Part shown: in pieces, positions 36,169 to 43,476 of the stretch
Layout of the letters: every line of letters starts with the position of its first letter
Numbering within the stretch: position 1 is the first letter of the stretch
NCBI GenBank assembly: GCA_965198045.1
Contig: CBDAOL010000011.1
Coordinates: 434,001 to 498,000, forward strand
Reading direction: 5' to 3'
Length of the DNA: 64,000 nucleotides
Source of the DNA: CBDDEC01 sp965198045
Lineage (GTDB): Bacteria > Chloroflexota > Dehalococcoidia > UBA2979
Program-made: the position numbers and the translations under genes
Notes under the pieces: model-generated
What the model was told of the DNA's origin: nothing
Database searches by the model: none
What the model saw: only the letters and a program-made list of their open reading frames with translations

Positions 36169-36648
36169 CTATGCGCCGGGGAGCGAATCCGCCTCGATCA
36201 AGTCAATCATCACGCGGATGTGGGCCTTCCAGCCGATCGTGTGCGGTTCGACGTGGTCGGGCGGCAGTTCCGCATGGGTGAGCGTCAACTCGCACTCGCA
36301 CTCGCCGTCGCCGTAGGGCGCGAACTCGAGGTTGACGAGCGTCGGCTGGTGGTAGGTCCCTGCCGACGACCAGGTGAACTGCAGCTGCCGAGGGCGATCG
36401 ATGACGCGATATTCGCCGGTGTGGGGATCGTCCAGGCCGGGGCTGCGCATCAGGATGGTGAACGCGCCGCCCTCCGACGCGTCGACCTCCGCGATCGACT
36501 CGAAGATGTCGCCGGGGCACATCCAGACGCGGATCGCTTCCGGGTTGAGCCACGCGTCGAACACGACCTCGGGCGTGGCGGGGAGGATGCGGACGACGCG
36601 CAACGAGGTGACGTCTCCGCCTGTCTCGGTCACGCGCTGGATCGTCAT
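36169..36648 (-). CDS. SRPBCC/AHSA1 domain protein
   Basis: 159-residue AHSA1-type SRPBCC protein: RILPATPEVVFDAWLNPEAI (entry helix), GDIFESIAEVDASEGGAF, and LTLTHAELP near the end. It overlaps the ArsR gene by 4 bases (ATGA), the well-known ArsR-AHSA1 operon in which the activator-like domain is co-expressed with its repressor. Ligand unknown. Fourth AHSA1 gene in the window. Confidence 0.88.
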   Translation of the reverse strand: MTIQRVTETGGDVTSLRVVRILPATPEVVFDAWLNPEAIRVWMCPGDIFESIAEVDASEGGAFTILMRSPGLDDPHTGEYRVIDRPRQLQFTWSSAGTYHQPTLVNLEFAPYGDGECECELTLTHAELPPDHVEPHTIGWKAHIRVMIDLIEADSLPGA

Positions 36649-36995
36649 GGCACCTGCGCTCCCTGGTCGCGGAGGTAGGCATCGAGGGCGTCGAGGCGCT
36701 GCTCCCAGAACACGCGGAACTGCTCCGACCAGGCGGTGGCATTCCGCAGCGGCATCGGGCTGAGCGAGCAATGGTGCTCCCGGCCGCGAATCTCGCGGTG
36801 CACGAGTCCGGCTCGCTCCAACACCTGGATGTGCTTCGACACGGCGTTGAGCGACATGTTGAACGGCTCCGCGAGCTGACCGACGGTGGCCGAGCCGTCG
36901 CGCAGCCGCGCGAGGATGGAGCGGCGCGTCGGGTCACCGAGCGCGGCGAACGTGCGGTTCAGGGTCTCTTCGATGGGGGTTTCGAGCGTAGTCAT
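36645..36995 (-). CDS. ArsR-family transcriptional regulator
   Basis: 116 residues: FAALGDPTRRSILARLRDG, VGQLAEPFNMSLNAVSKHIQVL (helix-turn-helix, in parts) and AGLVHREIRGREHHCSL (wing). No clear metal-binding Cys pair, so probably a metal-independent member paired with AHSA1. An inverted repeat catcga-n8-tcgatg (36993-37012) at the start codon may be its operator. Confidence 0.9.
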   Translation of the reverse strand: MTTLETPIEETLNRTFAALGDPTRRSILARLRDGSATVGQLAEPFNMSLNAVSKHIQVLERAGLVHREIRGREHHCSLSPMPLRNATAWSEQFRVFWEQRLDALDAYLRDQGAQVP

Positions 36996-37050
36996 CGATA
37001 TTCACCTCGATGGTTCATGATAGCTCGTCGAGGCGGTGGTCACCACCTGG

Positions 37051-37950
37051 CTAGTCTCCGGCCGCTACCTCGACAGGCGCCGTGGCAGCGCGGCTCGAAT
37101 CGGGCGGTAGCTCGATCTCCTCGCCGGGCGATCGCGCGTCGTCCCAGGCGTTGATGCGTCGTGCGTACAGCGCGATGCCGACGACGGCGACGAGGCCGAT
37201 GCCCGACATCCCGAGCAATGCCTCGCGCAACCCGAACACCTGGTCGGCGAGCTGCCCGTAACCGAGCGCGGCGAAGCCGGTCAGGCCGAGAGTCATTGTC
37301 AGGACGGCCGGGATGCGGCCGTGGAAGTTGCGATGCGCGTATCGCAGGCCCAGCGATTGACCGAGCGAGGCGAACGTTGCCGAGAGCGCGTTGAGGGCGA
37401 TCGCGACCAGTATCAGTACCTCGAACGTCGGCGCGATGGCGTAGAGCACGAGCGCGAAGGCGATATTCGTTCCGATGAACAACGTGAACGCGTGCCCTCG
37501 GTCGGCGATCCCGGCCACGAACACCGAGGCGGCGAAGGCGCCGATCGAGCCGACACCGACGAGCACGGAGAGCGCCACCGCCTCGCTATCGATGAAAGGC
37601 AGCGTGCGCGATTCGAACACGACATCGACGATGCCCGCGTAGAAGACGAAGTACGGGAACACGGTCAGAGAGACGACGAGGTAGGAGAGCACGATCACGA
37701 GCAGGCTGGGGCGGCCGCGGATGTACCGCACGCCCTCGGCGATGTCGTTGAGGAACCCCCCAGCCGCCGCGGCGATCGGCGGACGCACGTTGGGCAGCAT
37801 CATCGTCAGGACCACGGCCACGCCGTAGAGCCCACCCTGCACGAAGAAGGCGCCGCCGAAGCCGAACAGCGCGATGCCGAGGAGTGCAGCCGCGATCGCC
37901 GGCCCGACCACCTGCATCGCGTTGTAGGACACCTGCTGCGGCGCCACCGC
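37051..37950 (-). pseudogene. MFS transporter, C-terminal two-thirds (5' end lost)
   Basis: Reads as an MFS (DHA3-type) transporter from its fourth or fifth membrane helix onward: QQVSYNAMQVVGPAIAAALL, GVRYIRGRPSLL, RYAHRNFHGRIPAVLTM, to the stop at 37051. The first ~140 residues and start are absent: upstream the sequence turns directly into an ABC-permease gene in another frame. A deletion or misjoin removed the MFS start and the permease end. Confidence 0.75.
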
Positions 37951-38545
37951 CCAGCGTGTCCACGGCGTCCGGCGTGACGAACACACCGGCCGTGCTCCAT
38001 ACCGGGTAGGGAACTCGGCTGGTGGGCACGATCAGCCCAACCACGTCGAGCTCGAAGACCCCGCCGCGCGTGGCGACGGAGATCGTGTCACCGAGCGCGA
38101 GGTCCAGTTCACGCGCCAGCCCGGGGTCCAGTGCGGCCTCGAGCGTCGCCGTGCCAGCCGCTACGTCAGCAGGCCAGCGGCCAGCGCGCACCGCGCCGAA
38201 GGCGATCGTCGTGGAGGCAGGGTCGATGCCGTGGAAACTGAGGTCATGCGGGATCGCTCCGGTCAGGAGCGTGCCGCCGTTGAGGGCGGGGTGAGCGCCG
38301 CTGTACTCCTCCACGAACGCTCGTTCGGCGAGCGAGTCGAGCGTGTCCGGGTCCGAGGAGTACCAGACGTGGGCGGCGTTCGTTTCCTCGACCCAGCTCT
38401 CGACCGACTGCGACTGCGCGCCGCTGATCGTCATTGACAGGGTCAGGGTCGCTGCGCCGACGCCGATGACGACGAGGAGCAGGACGTTCTGTAGCGGCCG
38501 GCTCATGATGTCAGCGCGGCCTTTGCGTATGAGTGCTCGCCACAT
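37951..38545 (-). pseudogene. ABC transporter permease (FtsX/MacB type), N-terminal part
   Basis: Starts MWRALIRKGRADIMSRPLQN, then the first membrane helix LLLVVIGVGAATLTLSM and a periplasmic domain (GTLLTGAIPHDLSFHGID, TISVATRGGVFELDVVGLIV) as in MacB/LolC-like permeases. After FVTPDAVDTLGG the sequence switches to the MFS gene near 37950; the expected ~600 further residues, including three membrane helices, are missing. Its start is 2 bases from the ATPase gene stop, so it belonged to an ABC operon. Confidence 0.75.
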
Positions 38546-38547
38546 CG

Positions 38548-39285
38548 TTACGCCTCCAGCTCGATCAGCTCGGAGAGGCGGCTCTTGAGGTCGCGACCGC
38601 CCTCGAGGCGCGTCTCGGAGGCCAGCCGGCCGTCTCGCATCCGCACGACGCGGTCGGCGACCGCGGCCACGCGGGGGTCGTGCGTGACCATCACGATCGT
38701 CTGCCCCCGGTCGTGGTGCCGCTCCAGGAGACGCAGCATCTCCTGCGCGGACGCGCTATCGAGGTTCCCGGTCGGCTCGTCCGCCAGCAGGATCAGCGGC
38801 TCCACCACCAGCGCGCGGGCGATGGCCACCCGCTGCTGCTCGCCGCCGGAGAGACGCGACGGCGACAGCTCCATGCGGTCCGCAATGTCGAGTTCCTCGG
38901 CGAGGCGCTCACGACGTGCGCGCACCTCCTCCGAGGGGAGCCCGGCCATGAGCGCGGCGAGTTCGATGTTGTCGGCGGCGCTCAGGTTCTGGATCAGGTT
39001 GAAGAACTGGAAGACGTAGCTCACCTGATCGCGCCGCCGGACGGCCCAGTCGGCCTCGGACAGCTCGTCGACACGTTCGCCGTCGAGGTAGACCTCGCCG
39101 GCGGTCGGCCGGTCGAGCCCTCCGAGGATCTGGAGCAGCGTGGACTTCCCGCTGCCGCTGGGTCCCATGATCGCGACGAGTTCGCCGCGTTGGACCGCCA
39201 GGTTCATGCCGGTCAGCGCCTGCACGTCCGCGCCGTCGGTGCTGAACGTCCGCCGCAGGTCTCGCGCTTCGGGCATTGGCTCCAT
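38548..39285 (-). CDS. ABC transporter ATP-binding protein (LolD/MacB type)
   Basis: 245 residues: Walker A GPSGSGKST, Q-loop FQFFNLI, signature LSGGEQQRVAIARAL, Walker B LILLADEP, H-loop TH, typical of the MacB/LolD lipoprotein/antibiotic export subfamily. It powers the FtsX-type permease encoded right after (disrupted). Aagggggaag precedes ATG 39285. Controlled together with the upstream PadR regulator, from position. Confidence 0.92.
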   Translation of the reverse strand: MEPMPEARDLRRTFSTDGADVQALTGMNLAVQRGELVAIMGPSGSGKSTLLQILGGLDRPTAGEVYLDGERVDELSEADWAVRRRDQVSYVFQFFNLIQNLSAADNIELAALMAGLPSEEVRARRERLAEELDIADRMELSPSRLSGGEQQRVAIARALVVEPLILLADEPTGNLDSASAQEMLRLLERHHDRGQTIVMVTHDPRVAAVADRVVRMRDGRLASETRLEGGRDLKSRLSELIELEA

Positions 39286-39336
39286 GGTGGCTTCCCCCTT
39301 GGGCGCCGCCGCGCGGCGCTCGTGAAACGGCCGAGG

Positions 39337-39960
39337 TCAGACCCCGGCACTACTCCTGTCGTTGGTGGCTGTCGTCATTGCTTCGCCCGTGTTGTCAGTG
39401 CTGGTGTCGTCAGTGCTCGTGTCGGCGTCGGTGCGAGCGCGGGGCGTCCGCGGCGGCCGGTTGGCCAGGTACTCCTCGCAACGGTCGAGCCAGCGGATGT
39501 CGGCCTGCAGGTGGAGCGCCGCGCCCTCGACGAGCAGCGCAGCATCGCCGCGGTCCGCTTCGATCGACAGTTCGCTGAGGTCGCGCAGTGCGCGTAGAGC
39601 GGAGGCGCGCTGGCGTTCGAGGAGCTCGAATGGATCGGCGAGCCCAGTTTCGGCGGCGAGCAGGAACTTGAGGAAGAACTGGTCGCGCAGCCGGGTGGTC
39701 GTCGCGGGCCCCTCCAGCCACTCGCGGAGGGCGGTCCGCCCGTCCTCGGTGAGGTGGTAGACCTTCTTGTCGGGTCGGTTGGCCTGATGAACGATCTCGA
39801 CCGTGACATAACCATCACGCTCGTGTCGCTGCAGCGTCGAGTAGACCTGGCCGATGTTGACTGCCGGCCAGGCCTCGCCGTAGCGATCCTCGAATGCGGT
39901 CTTGAGTTCGTAGCCATGGGCCGGCCCCTCCTCGAGGAGCGCCAACAGAGGGTATTTCAC
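39337..39960 (-). CDS. PadR-family transcriptional regulator
   Basis: 207 residues: the PadR winged helix (LLEEGPAHGYELKTAF, VNIGQVYSTLQRHERDGYV, KKVYHLTEDGRTALREWL) plus a C-terminal dimerisation helix region (FFLKFLLAAETGLADPF) and a low-complexity Thr/Asp tail (DADTSTDDTSTDNTGEA) not usual for the family. It precedes the ABC ATPase gene by 51 bases and is probably its repressor. GTG start; a strong promoter lies ahead. Confidence 0.9.
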   Translation of the reverse strand: MKYPLLALLEEGPAHGYELKTAFEDRYGEAWPAVNIGQVYSTLQRHERDGYVTVEIVHQANRPDKKVYHLTEDGRTALREWLEGPATTTRLRDQFFLKFLLAAETGLADPFELLERQRASALRALRDLSELSIEADRGDAALLVEGAALHLQADIRWLDRCEEYLANRPPRTPRARTDADTSTDDTSTDNTGEAMTTATNDRSSAGV

Positions 39961-39988
39961 AGGCGTTCACCGTGCTGCATAGTGGGTA

Positions 39989-40017
39989 TGTATACCGAGT
40001 ATCTATCGCTCTGTCAA
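39989..40017 (-). promoter_or_regulatory. Sigma70-type promoter of the PadR-ABC operon
   Basis: On the minus strand TTGACA (40012-40017) is followed after exactly 17 bases by TATACA (39989-39994). An ATAC-TCG-GTAT dyad overlaps the -10 region, suited to PadR autoregulation. The start codon is 29 bases downstream of the -10. Confidence 0.65.
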
Positions 40018-40072
40018 GTCCCGCAGTGCTGGGGCGCAGGGGGGATCGGTCGCTTCGCGTGGTGATTGAGCC

Positions 40073-40098
40073 AAAGAAAAGCCCCGGCGATCAGCCGG
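40073..40098 (-). terminator. Rho-independent terminator of the DinB gene
   Basis: On the minus strand a GC stem (ccggc-tgatc-gccgg, 40084-40098) is followed by ggggcttttcttt (T-rich at 40073-40080), about 50 bases past the DinB stop. A second small hairpin cgagtg-ccga-cactcg lies at 40108-40123. Confidence 0.7.
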
Positions 40099-40148
40099 CG
40101 CGTGCTTCGAGTGCCGACACTCGACGGCGGTCGCCGCGGGCGCGACGG

Positions 40149-40676
40149 CTAGTGCGTGCCCTCCCGGACGAGGACCGTCGGCATGCCCTGCATGCCTCGC
40201 AGCGTGTTGATCTCGCCTCGATGGCCGTTGAAGTGGCCCAGCATGTGCAGCGAGATCGCCTGGCCGACGGTCTCGGTACCTTGGCGGGCCGGGACCTCGC
40301 GCTGCAGCTCCTCGTCGTCGGCGCCCTCGAGGTAGGCGGCGGTCTGGGCGAAGACGGCCTCCTGGTACTCGGCGAAGGCGTCCATCGAGCCGATGTGAAC
40401 CTCATGCGCCTCTTCGTCGGACTGACCCGTGCCGAAGCCGTCGTCGGGTAGGCCGGTGCGCTCGGCCCACTCCTCGTTCCAGATCGGCGCCTCGCCGCGG
40501 ACGCGGAGGTTAATGATCAGGTCCTCGATGCGCGCCGTGTGCCAGATGCACCACGCGATCGAATGGCTGCCCGCGTCGGGCACGAAGTGCAGCTGCTCGT
40601 CCGTGCCGTTGCGGGCGTCCATGAGCGCGCGGTGCACGAAGTTCAGCGTGTTGCTGATGTAGTCAACGGTCGTCAT
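40149..40676 (-). CDS. DinB family protein
   Basis: 175 residues: SHSIAWCIWHTARIEDLI with the first metal His, and SLHMLGHFNGHRGEINTL with the second and third. A four-helix-bundle DinB/YfiT protein with a complete His triad. Cggagga precedes ATG 40676; the longer upstream frame runs through a tandem repeat and is not coding. Fourth DinB in the window, away from the other three. Confidence 0.85.
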   Translation of the reverse strand: MTTVDYISNTLNFVHRALMDARNGTDEQLHFVPDAGSHSIAWCIWHTARIEDLIINLRVRGEAPIWNEEWAERTGLPDDGFGTGQSDEEAHEVHIGSMDAFAEYQEAVFAQTAAYLEGADDEELQREVPARQGTETVGQAISLHMLGHFNGHRGEINTLRGMQGMPTVLVREGTH

Positions 40677-40693
40677 GGCGTCCTCCGCGGCTC

Positions 40694-40801
40694 CTCGCCT
40701 GCCACTTGCTGCGAGGACAGTACATGAACCCGCCCCTGTGGGGCGGACTCGCCTGCCACTTGCTGCGAGGACAGTACATGAACCCGCCCCTGTGGGGCGG
40801 A
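40694..40801. repeat. 54-bp perfect tandem repeat, two copies, each with internal hairpin
   Basis: Copy 1 is 40694-40747, copy 2 is 40748-40801, identical. Each contains ccgcccc-tgt-ggggcgg, a 7-bp stem. It lies between the divergent DinB and membrane-protein genes. Two copies without spacers: not a CRISPR. Confidence 0.95.
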
Positions 40802-40870
40802 TCAGGGGGCTCCGAGTCCAGTGCCGGGTCTCGATCTGCGCCACATCGAATGTTATCGTAATCACGAGTG

Positions 40871-40902
40871 TTCTGATCAGGCGCCAACGCGCCTGATCAG
40901 AA
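40871..40902. promoter_or_regulatory. 14-bp perfect inverted repeat just before a gene
   Basis: Arms 40871-40884 and 40889-40902 (ttctgatcaggcgc and complement) with a CAAC loop, 3 bases ahead of the gaggaggg ribosome site of the gene at 40922. No upstream co-directional gene exists, so it is not a terminator; an operator or a 5'-leader hairpin is likely. Confidence 0.6.
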
Positions 40903-40921
40903 ATGAGGAGGGCAGACACCT

Positions 40922-41563
40922 ATGTCATACGCTCGAACAGTCGGCGGATTCGGGATCGCCGCGTTTGTGTTCATGGTGCTCAACGTCGCGTTCTACGGGA
41001 GCACCCCGACCCTCAATGATTCGACGAGTGAGATCGTCGCCTACATCGAGGGCGATCTCGACATGCACCGCCTGGCGCTGATCTTCGGTGTGCTGATCCT
41101 GCCGTTCTACGCTGTCTTCTTGAGCGGCATGGTGGCCCGCATCTCCGCGGTCGACCGCGAGCACGGTGAGGCCTGGGGGATCGTCGCCCTCATCGGCGGC
41201 ATCATGATCGGCGCCACGGCGACGATCGGCGGTGTGGCGGTTGGCACGCTCCTGCTGCGCGGTGGCGCGGGCATGGACGACGAGATGATTCGTGCGATCT
41301 GGGACCTGGGCGGACGCGCCTACAGCGGAGTGGGCATCGCCATCGCGGTGCTGACCGGCGCCGTGTCGATCTCGTCCTACCGGCATCCCAGTTGGCCGCC
41401 CTGGTACACGTGGCTCTCGGCGCTGGCGGCGCTGATCGGCGTCATTTCGGTGGCCAGTACGAGTTGGACATCGGACACCGCGCTGATACTCGGTTACGCC
41501 GCGTTTACCGGCCTGGCGGTGTGGACGCTCGTCAGCTCCATCATGCTGGTGAACGAGGAGTAG
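40922..41563 (+). CDS. Integral membrane protein, about 6 TM segments
   Basis: 213 residues with about six hydrophobic helices (GIAAFVFMVLNVAFYG, LIFGVLILPFYAVFL, GIVALIGGIMIGATATIGG, VGIAIAVLTGAVSI, WLSALAALIGVISVAS, TGLAVWTLVSSIML). No catalytic motif; resembles small DUF-type membrane proteins without known role. ATG after gaggagggcagacacct. The leader holds a 14-bp dyad. Confidence 0.75.
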   Translation: MSYARTVGGFGIAAFVFMVLNVAFYGSTPTLNDSTSEIVAYIEGDLDMHRLALIFGVLILPFYAVFLSGMVARISAVDREHGEAWGIVALIGGIMIGATATIGGVAVGTLLLRGGAGMDDEMIRAIWDLGGRAYSGVGIAIAVLTGAVSISSYRHPSWPPWYTWLSALAALIGVISVASTSWTSDTALILGYAAFTGLAVWTLVSSIMLVNEE

Positions 41564-41573
41564 CACCCCTCGA

Positions 41574-41599
41574 GGGGTCGGCGCTTGTGCGCCGGCCCC
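41574..41599. terminator. Bidirectional terminator hairpin
   Basis: ggggtcggcgc-ttgt-gcgccggcccc forms an 11-bp stem (one G-U) with loop TTGT between convergent stops at 41563 and 41606. Confidence 0.65.
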
Positions 41600-41605
41600 T
41601 CCTCG

Positions 41606-42865
41606 CTACTCGGCCGCCTCGTCGATGCGGACGCGCTGCACGGCGTTGCTTCGCACGTCGAGGACGCGCAGTCGCCAGTCTGCGGCGGCGACCTCGTCGC
41701 CGCGGCGCGGCACGCGTCCGAGGCGTTCCATGATCAGTCCGCTGAGCGTCGCGTAGGGCCCCTCGGGCAGCTCGACGCCGACTTCGACGAGGTCGTGGAT
41801 CGGGTACGAGCCATCGATGATCAGCGCACCCTCGTCGGTGCGCTCAACGCTCGGCGTCTCCGCGTCGTGCTGGTCGAAGATCTCGCCGACCAACTCCTCG
41901 ACGAGGTCCTCGACGGTGACCAGGCCATCGATCCCGCCGTGTTCGTCCGTCACCAGTACCATCTTCTGCCGCTCCCGCTGTGCCCGGTGCAGCGCGTCGA
42001 GCACCGTCGCGGTCTCGGGAAGGACGAAGGCGGGGCGCAGATGCGCCTCGACGGGCGCCTCCGCGGGCGCAGAGGCGAGATCGACGAGGTGAGCGACGCC
42101 CACGAGGTCATCGAGCTCACCACGGTGGACCGGCGCGCGGTGGTGACCCGCGTCCGCGAGGATGGCGCGCGCCTCGGCGGCTGTCGCGCCGCTGCGGATC
42201 GACACCACCTCGCCGCGAGGGAGCAGGATGTCGGTCAACGTCCGCTCGCTCGCCTCGAACGCGCCGGCGACGATGCGACGCTGCATCGGGGTGACGCTGC
42301 GGTGAGCCTCGACGAGGGCGCGCAGCTCGCCCGAGGTGAGCTCGGGCCGGCCCTGCTCCGCCCGCCCGCCGAGCGCGCGCACGGTCACGTTCGTCGCCGC
42401 CGACAGCAGCCAGATCAAGGGCCGCGAGACGAGAGCCAGCCCGGCCAGGGGCGTCGCGGCGACAAGGGCCCAGCGCTCGGCCTGCTGCATCGCCAGCCGT
42501 TTCGGCGCGAGTTCGCCGAAGACGAGCATCACGAACGCCAGCACCAGCGTGACGGCGACGATGGCCACCCCCTCGGCCGCCCCGCCGAAGACCTCGAACG
42601 CCGGGAGCAGCGGATCGGCGAGCGTCACCGCGACGGTCGCGGAGGCGAGGAAGCCGGCCAGCGTGATGCCGACCTGAACGGTCGCTAGGTACCGGTTCGG
42701 CTCGCGCACGAGCCGGGCGACGGTCTGTCCGCGACCGGCGCGGCCTTCGAGGCGCTGCACCTGTCCAGCGTCCAGCGAGACCAGCGCCAGCTCGGCGCCG
42801 GCGAAGAACGCGTTCGTCAGTATCAGCAGCGCCACCAGGGCGAGTTGGAACACGACGGGATCCAT
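41606..42865 (-). CDS. CNNM/CBS/CorC-HlyC (hemolysin-like) membrane protein
   Basis: 419 residues: CNNM transmembrane domain (residues ~1-190, LALVALLILTNAFFAGAE, GELAPKRLAMQQ), a tandem CBS pair (~205-335, DILLPRGEVVSI, VLVTDEHGGIDGLVTVEDL) and a C-terminal CorC/HlyC domain (~345-419, YATLSGLIMERLGRVP). CNNM/CorC proteins export Mg2+ (or are Na+/Mg2+ exchangers) and sense nucleotide via CBS. Complete and normal in length. Converges with the membrane protein gene. Confidence 0.9.
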   Translation of the reverse strand: MDPVVFQLALVALLILTNAFFAGAELALVSLDAGQVQRLEGRAGRGQTVARLVREPNRYLATVQVGITLAGFLASATVAVTLADPLLPAFEVFGGAAEGVAIVAVTLVLAFVMLVFGELAPKRLAMQQAERWALVAATPLAGLALVSRPLIWLLSAATNVTVRALGGRAEQGRPELTSGELRALVEAHRSVTPMQRRIVAGAFEASERTLTDILLPRGEVVSIRSGATAAEARAILADAGHHRAPVHRGELDDLVGVAHLVDLASAPAEAPVEAHLRPAFVLPETATVLDALHRAQRERQKMVLVTDEHGGIDGLVTVEDLVEELVGEIFDQHDAETPSVERTDEGALIIDGSYPIHDLVEVGVELPEGPYATLSGLIMERLGRVPRRGDEVAAADWRLRVLDVRSNAVQRVRIDEAAE

Positions 42866-42953
42866 CAGGCAGCCTCCACGCCGCGACCGGGCCTGCCGGG
42901 CCCGGTCGCCATTGCGCAGAGGCTACTCGCAGTGGATCAGCAGTGAGCGCCTG

Positions 42954-43352
42954 TTAACTCCTCGGGCGGAACCCGGAGCAGACCTGGTCGATGCGCAGGA
43001 TCAGCCCGTCGACGACCTTGATGAACAAATGCTGCTCGACGGTCTCGGGGTAATCTGCGGCCGGCCGCTCGAGATCGAACTGCCACGTGATCTGCACCCG
43101 GTCGGCCAGCGGCCGCACCGATGTCTCGACGGTCTCGAACACCGTCGCCGAGGCGAAGTCGCCGCGGTAGAACGCCGCGATGCCCTCCGGTCCATGGGCT
43201 TCGGCGGGTCCGCTGGCGTTCATCGAGCGCAGCCGGGCCTCGGGGTGGCCCAGCCGTTCCACATCGTCGAAGCGACGGTTGGTGATCGCCTCGACCAGGG
43301 CGTGTCCTACCTCGATCGGTGTCTCTGTTGCGGTTGCGGTTGCTGTCGTCAT
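42954..43352 (-). CDS. SnoaL/NTF2-like protein
   Basis: 132 residues of NTF2-like fold (SnoaL-type): ITNRRFDDVERLGHPEARLR, AAFYRGDFASATVFETVE, VQITWQFDLERPAADYPE. Such proteins act as polyketide-cyclase-type or binding domains; no active-site set is recognised. Aaggagg is 5 bases from ATG 43352. It lies between two minus-strand genes. Confidence 0.75.
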   Translation of the reverse strand: MTTATATATETPIEVGHALVEAITNRRFDDVERLGHPEARLRSMNASGPAEAHGPEGIAAFYRGDFASATVFETVETSVRPLADRVQITWQFDLERPAADYPETVEQHLFIKVVDGLILRIDQVCSGFRPRS

Positions 43353-43476
43353 CGGAATCCTCCTTCGCTGGATGTCTGCCGACAGCGTGCGGCGAAGGAG
43401 GAGCCCTGCCTCCTGCGAGGCGTTGGCGCGTGGTTGGGTGTTCGCGTTCACACAGGCGCGGATGCACGCCAGAGCC

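Noticed and set aside
40694..40801. CRISPR array
   Set aside because: Only two directly abutting copies, no spacers, no cas genes.
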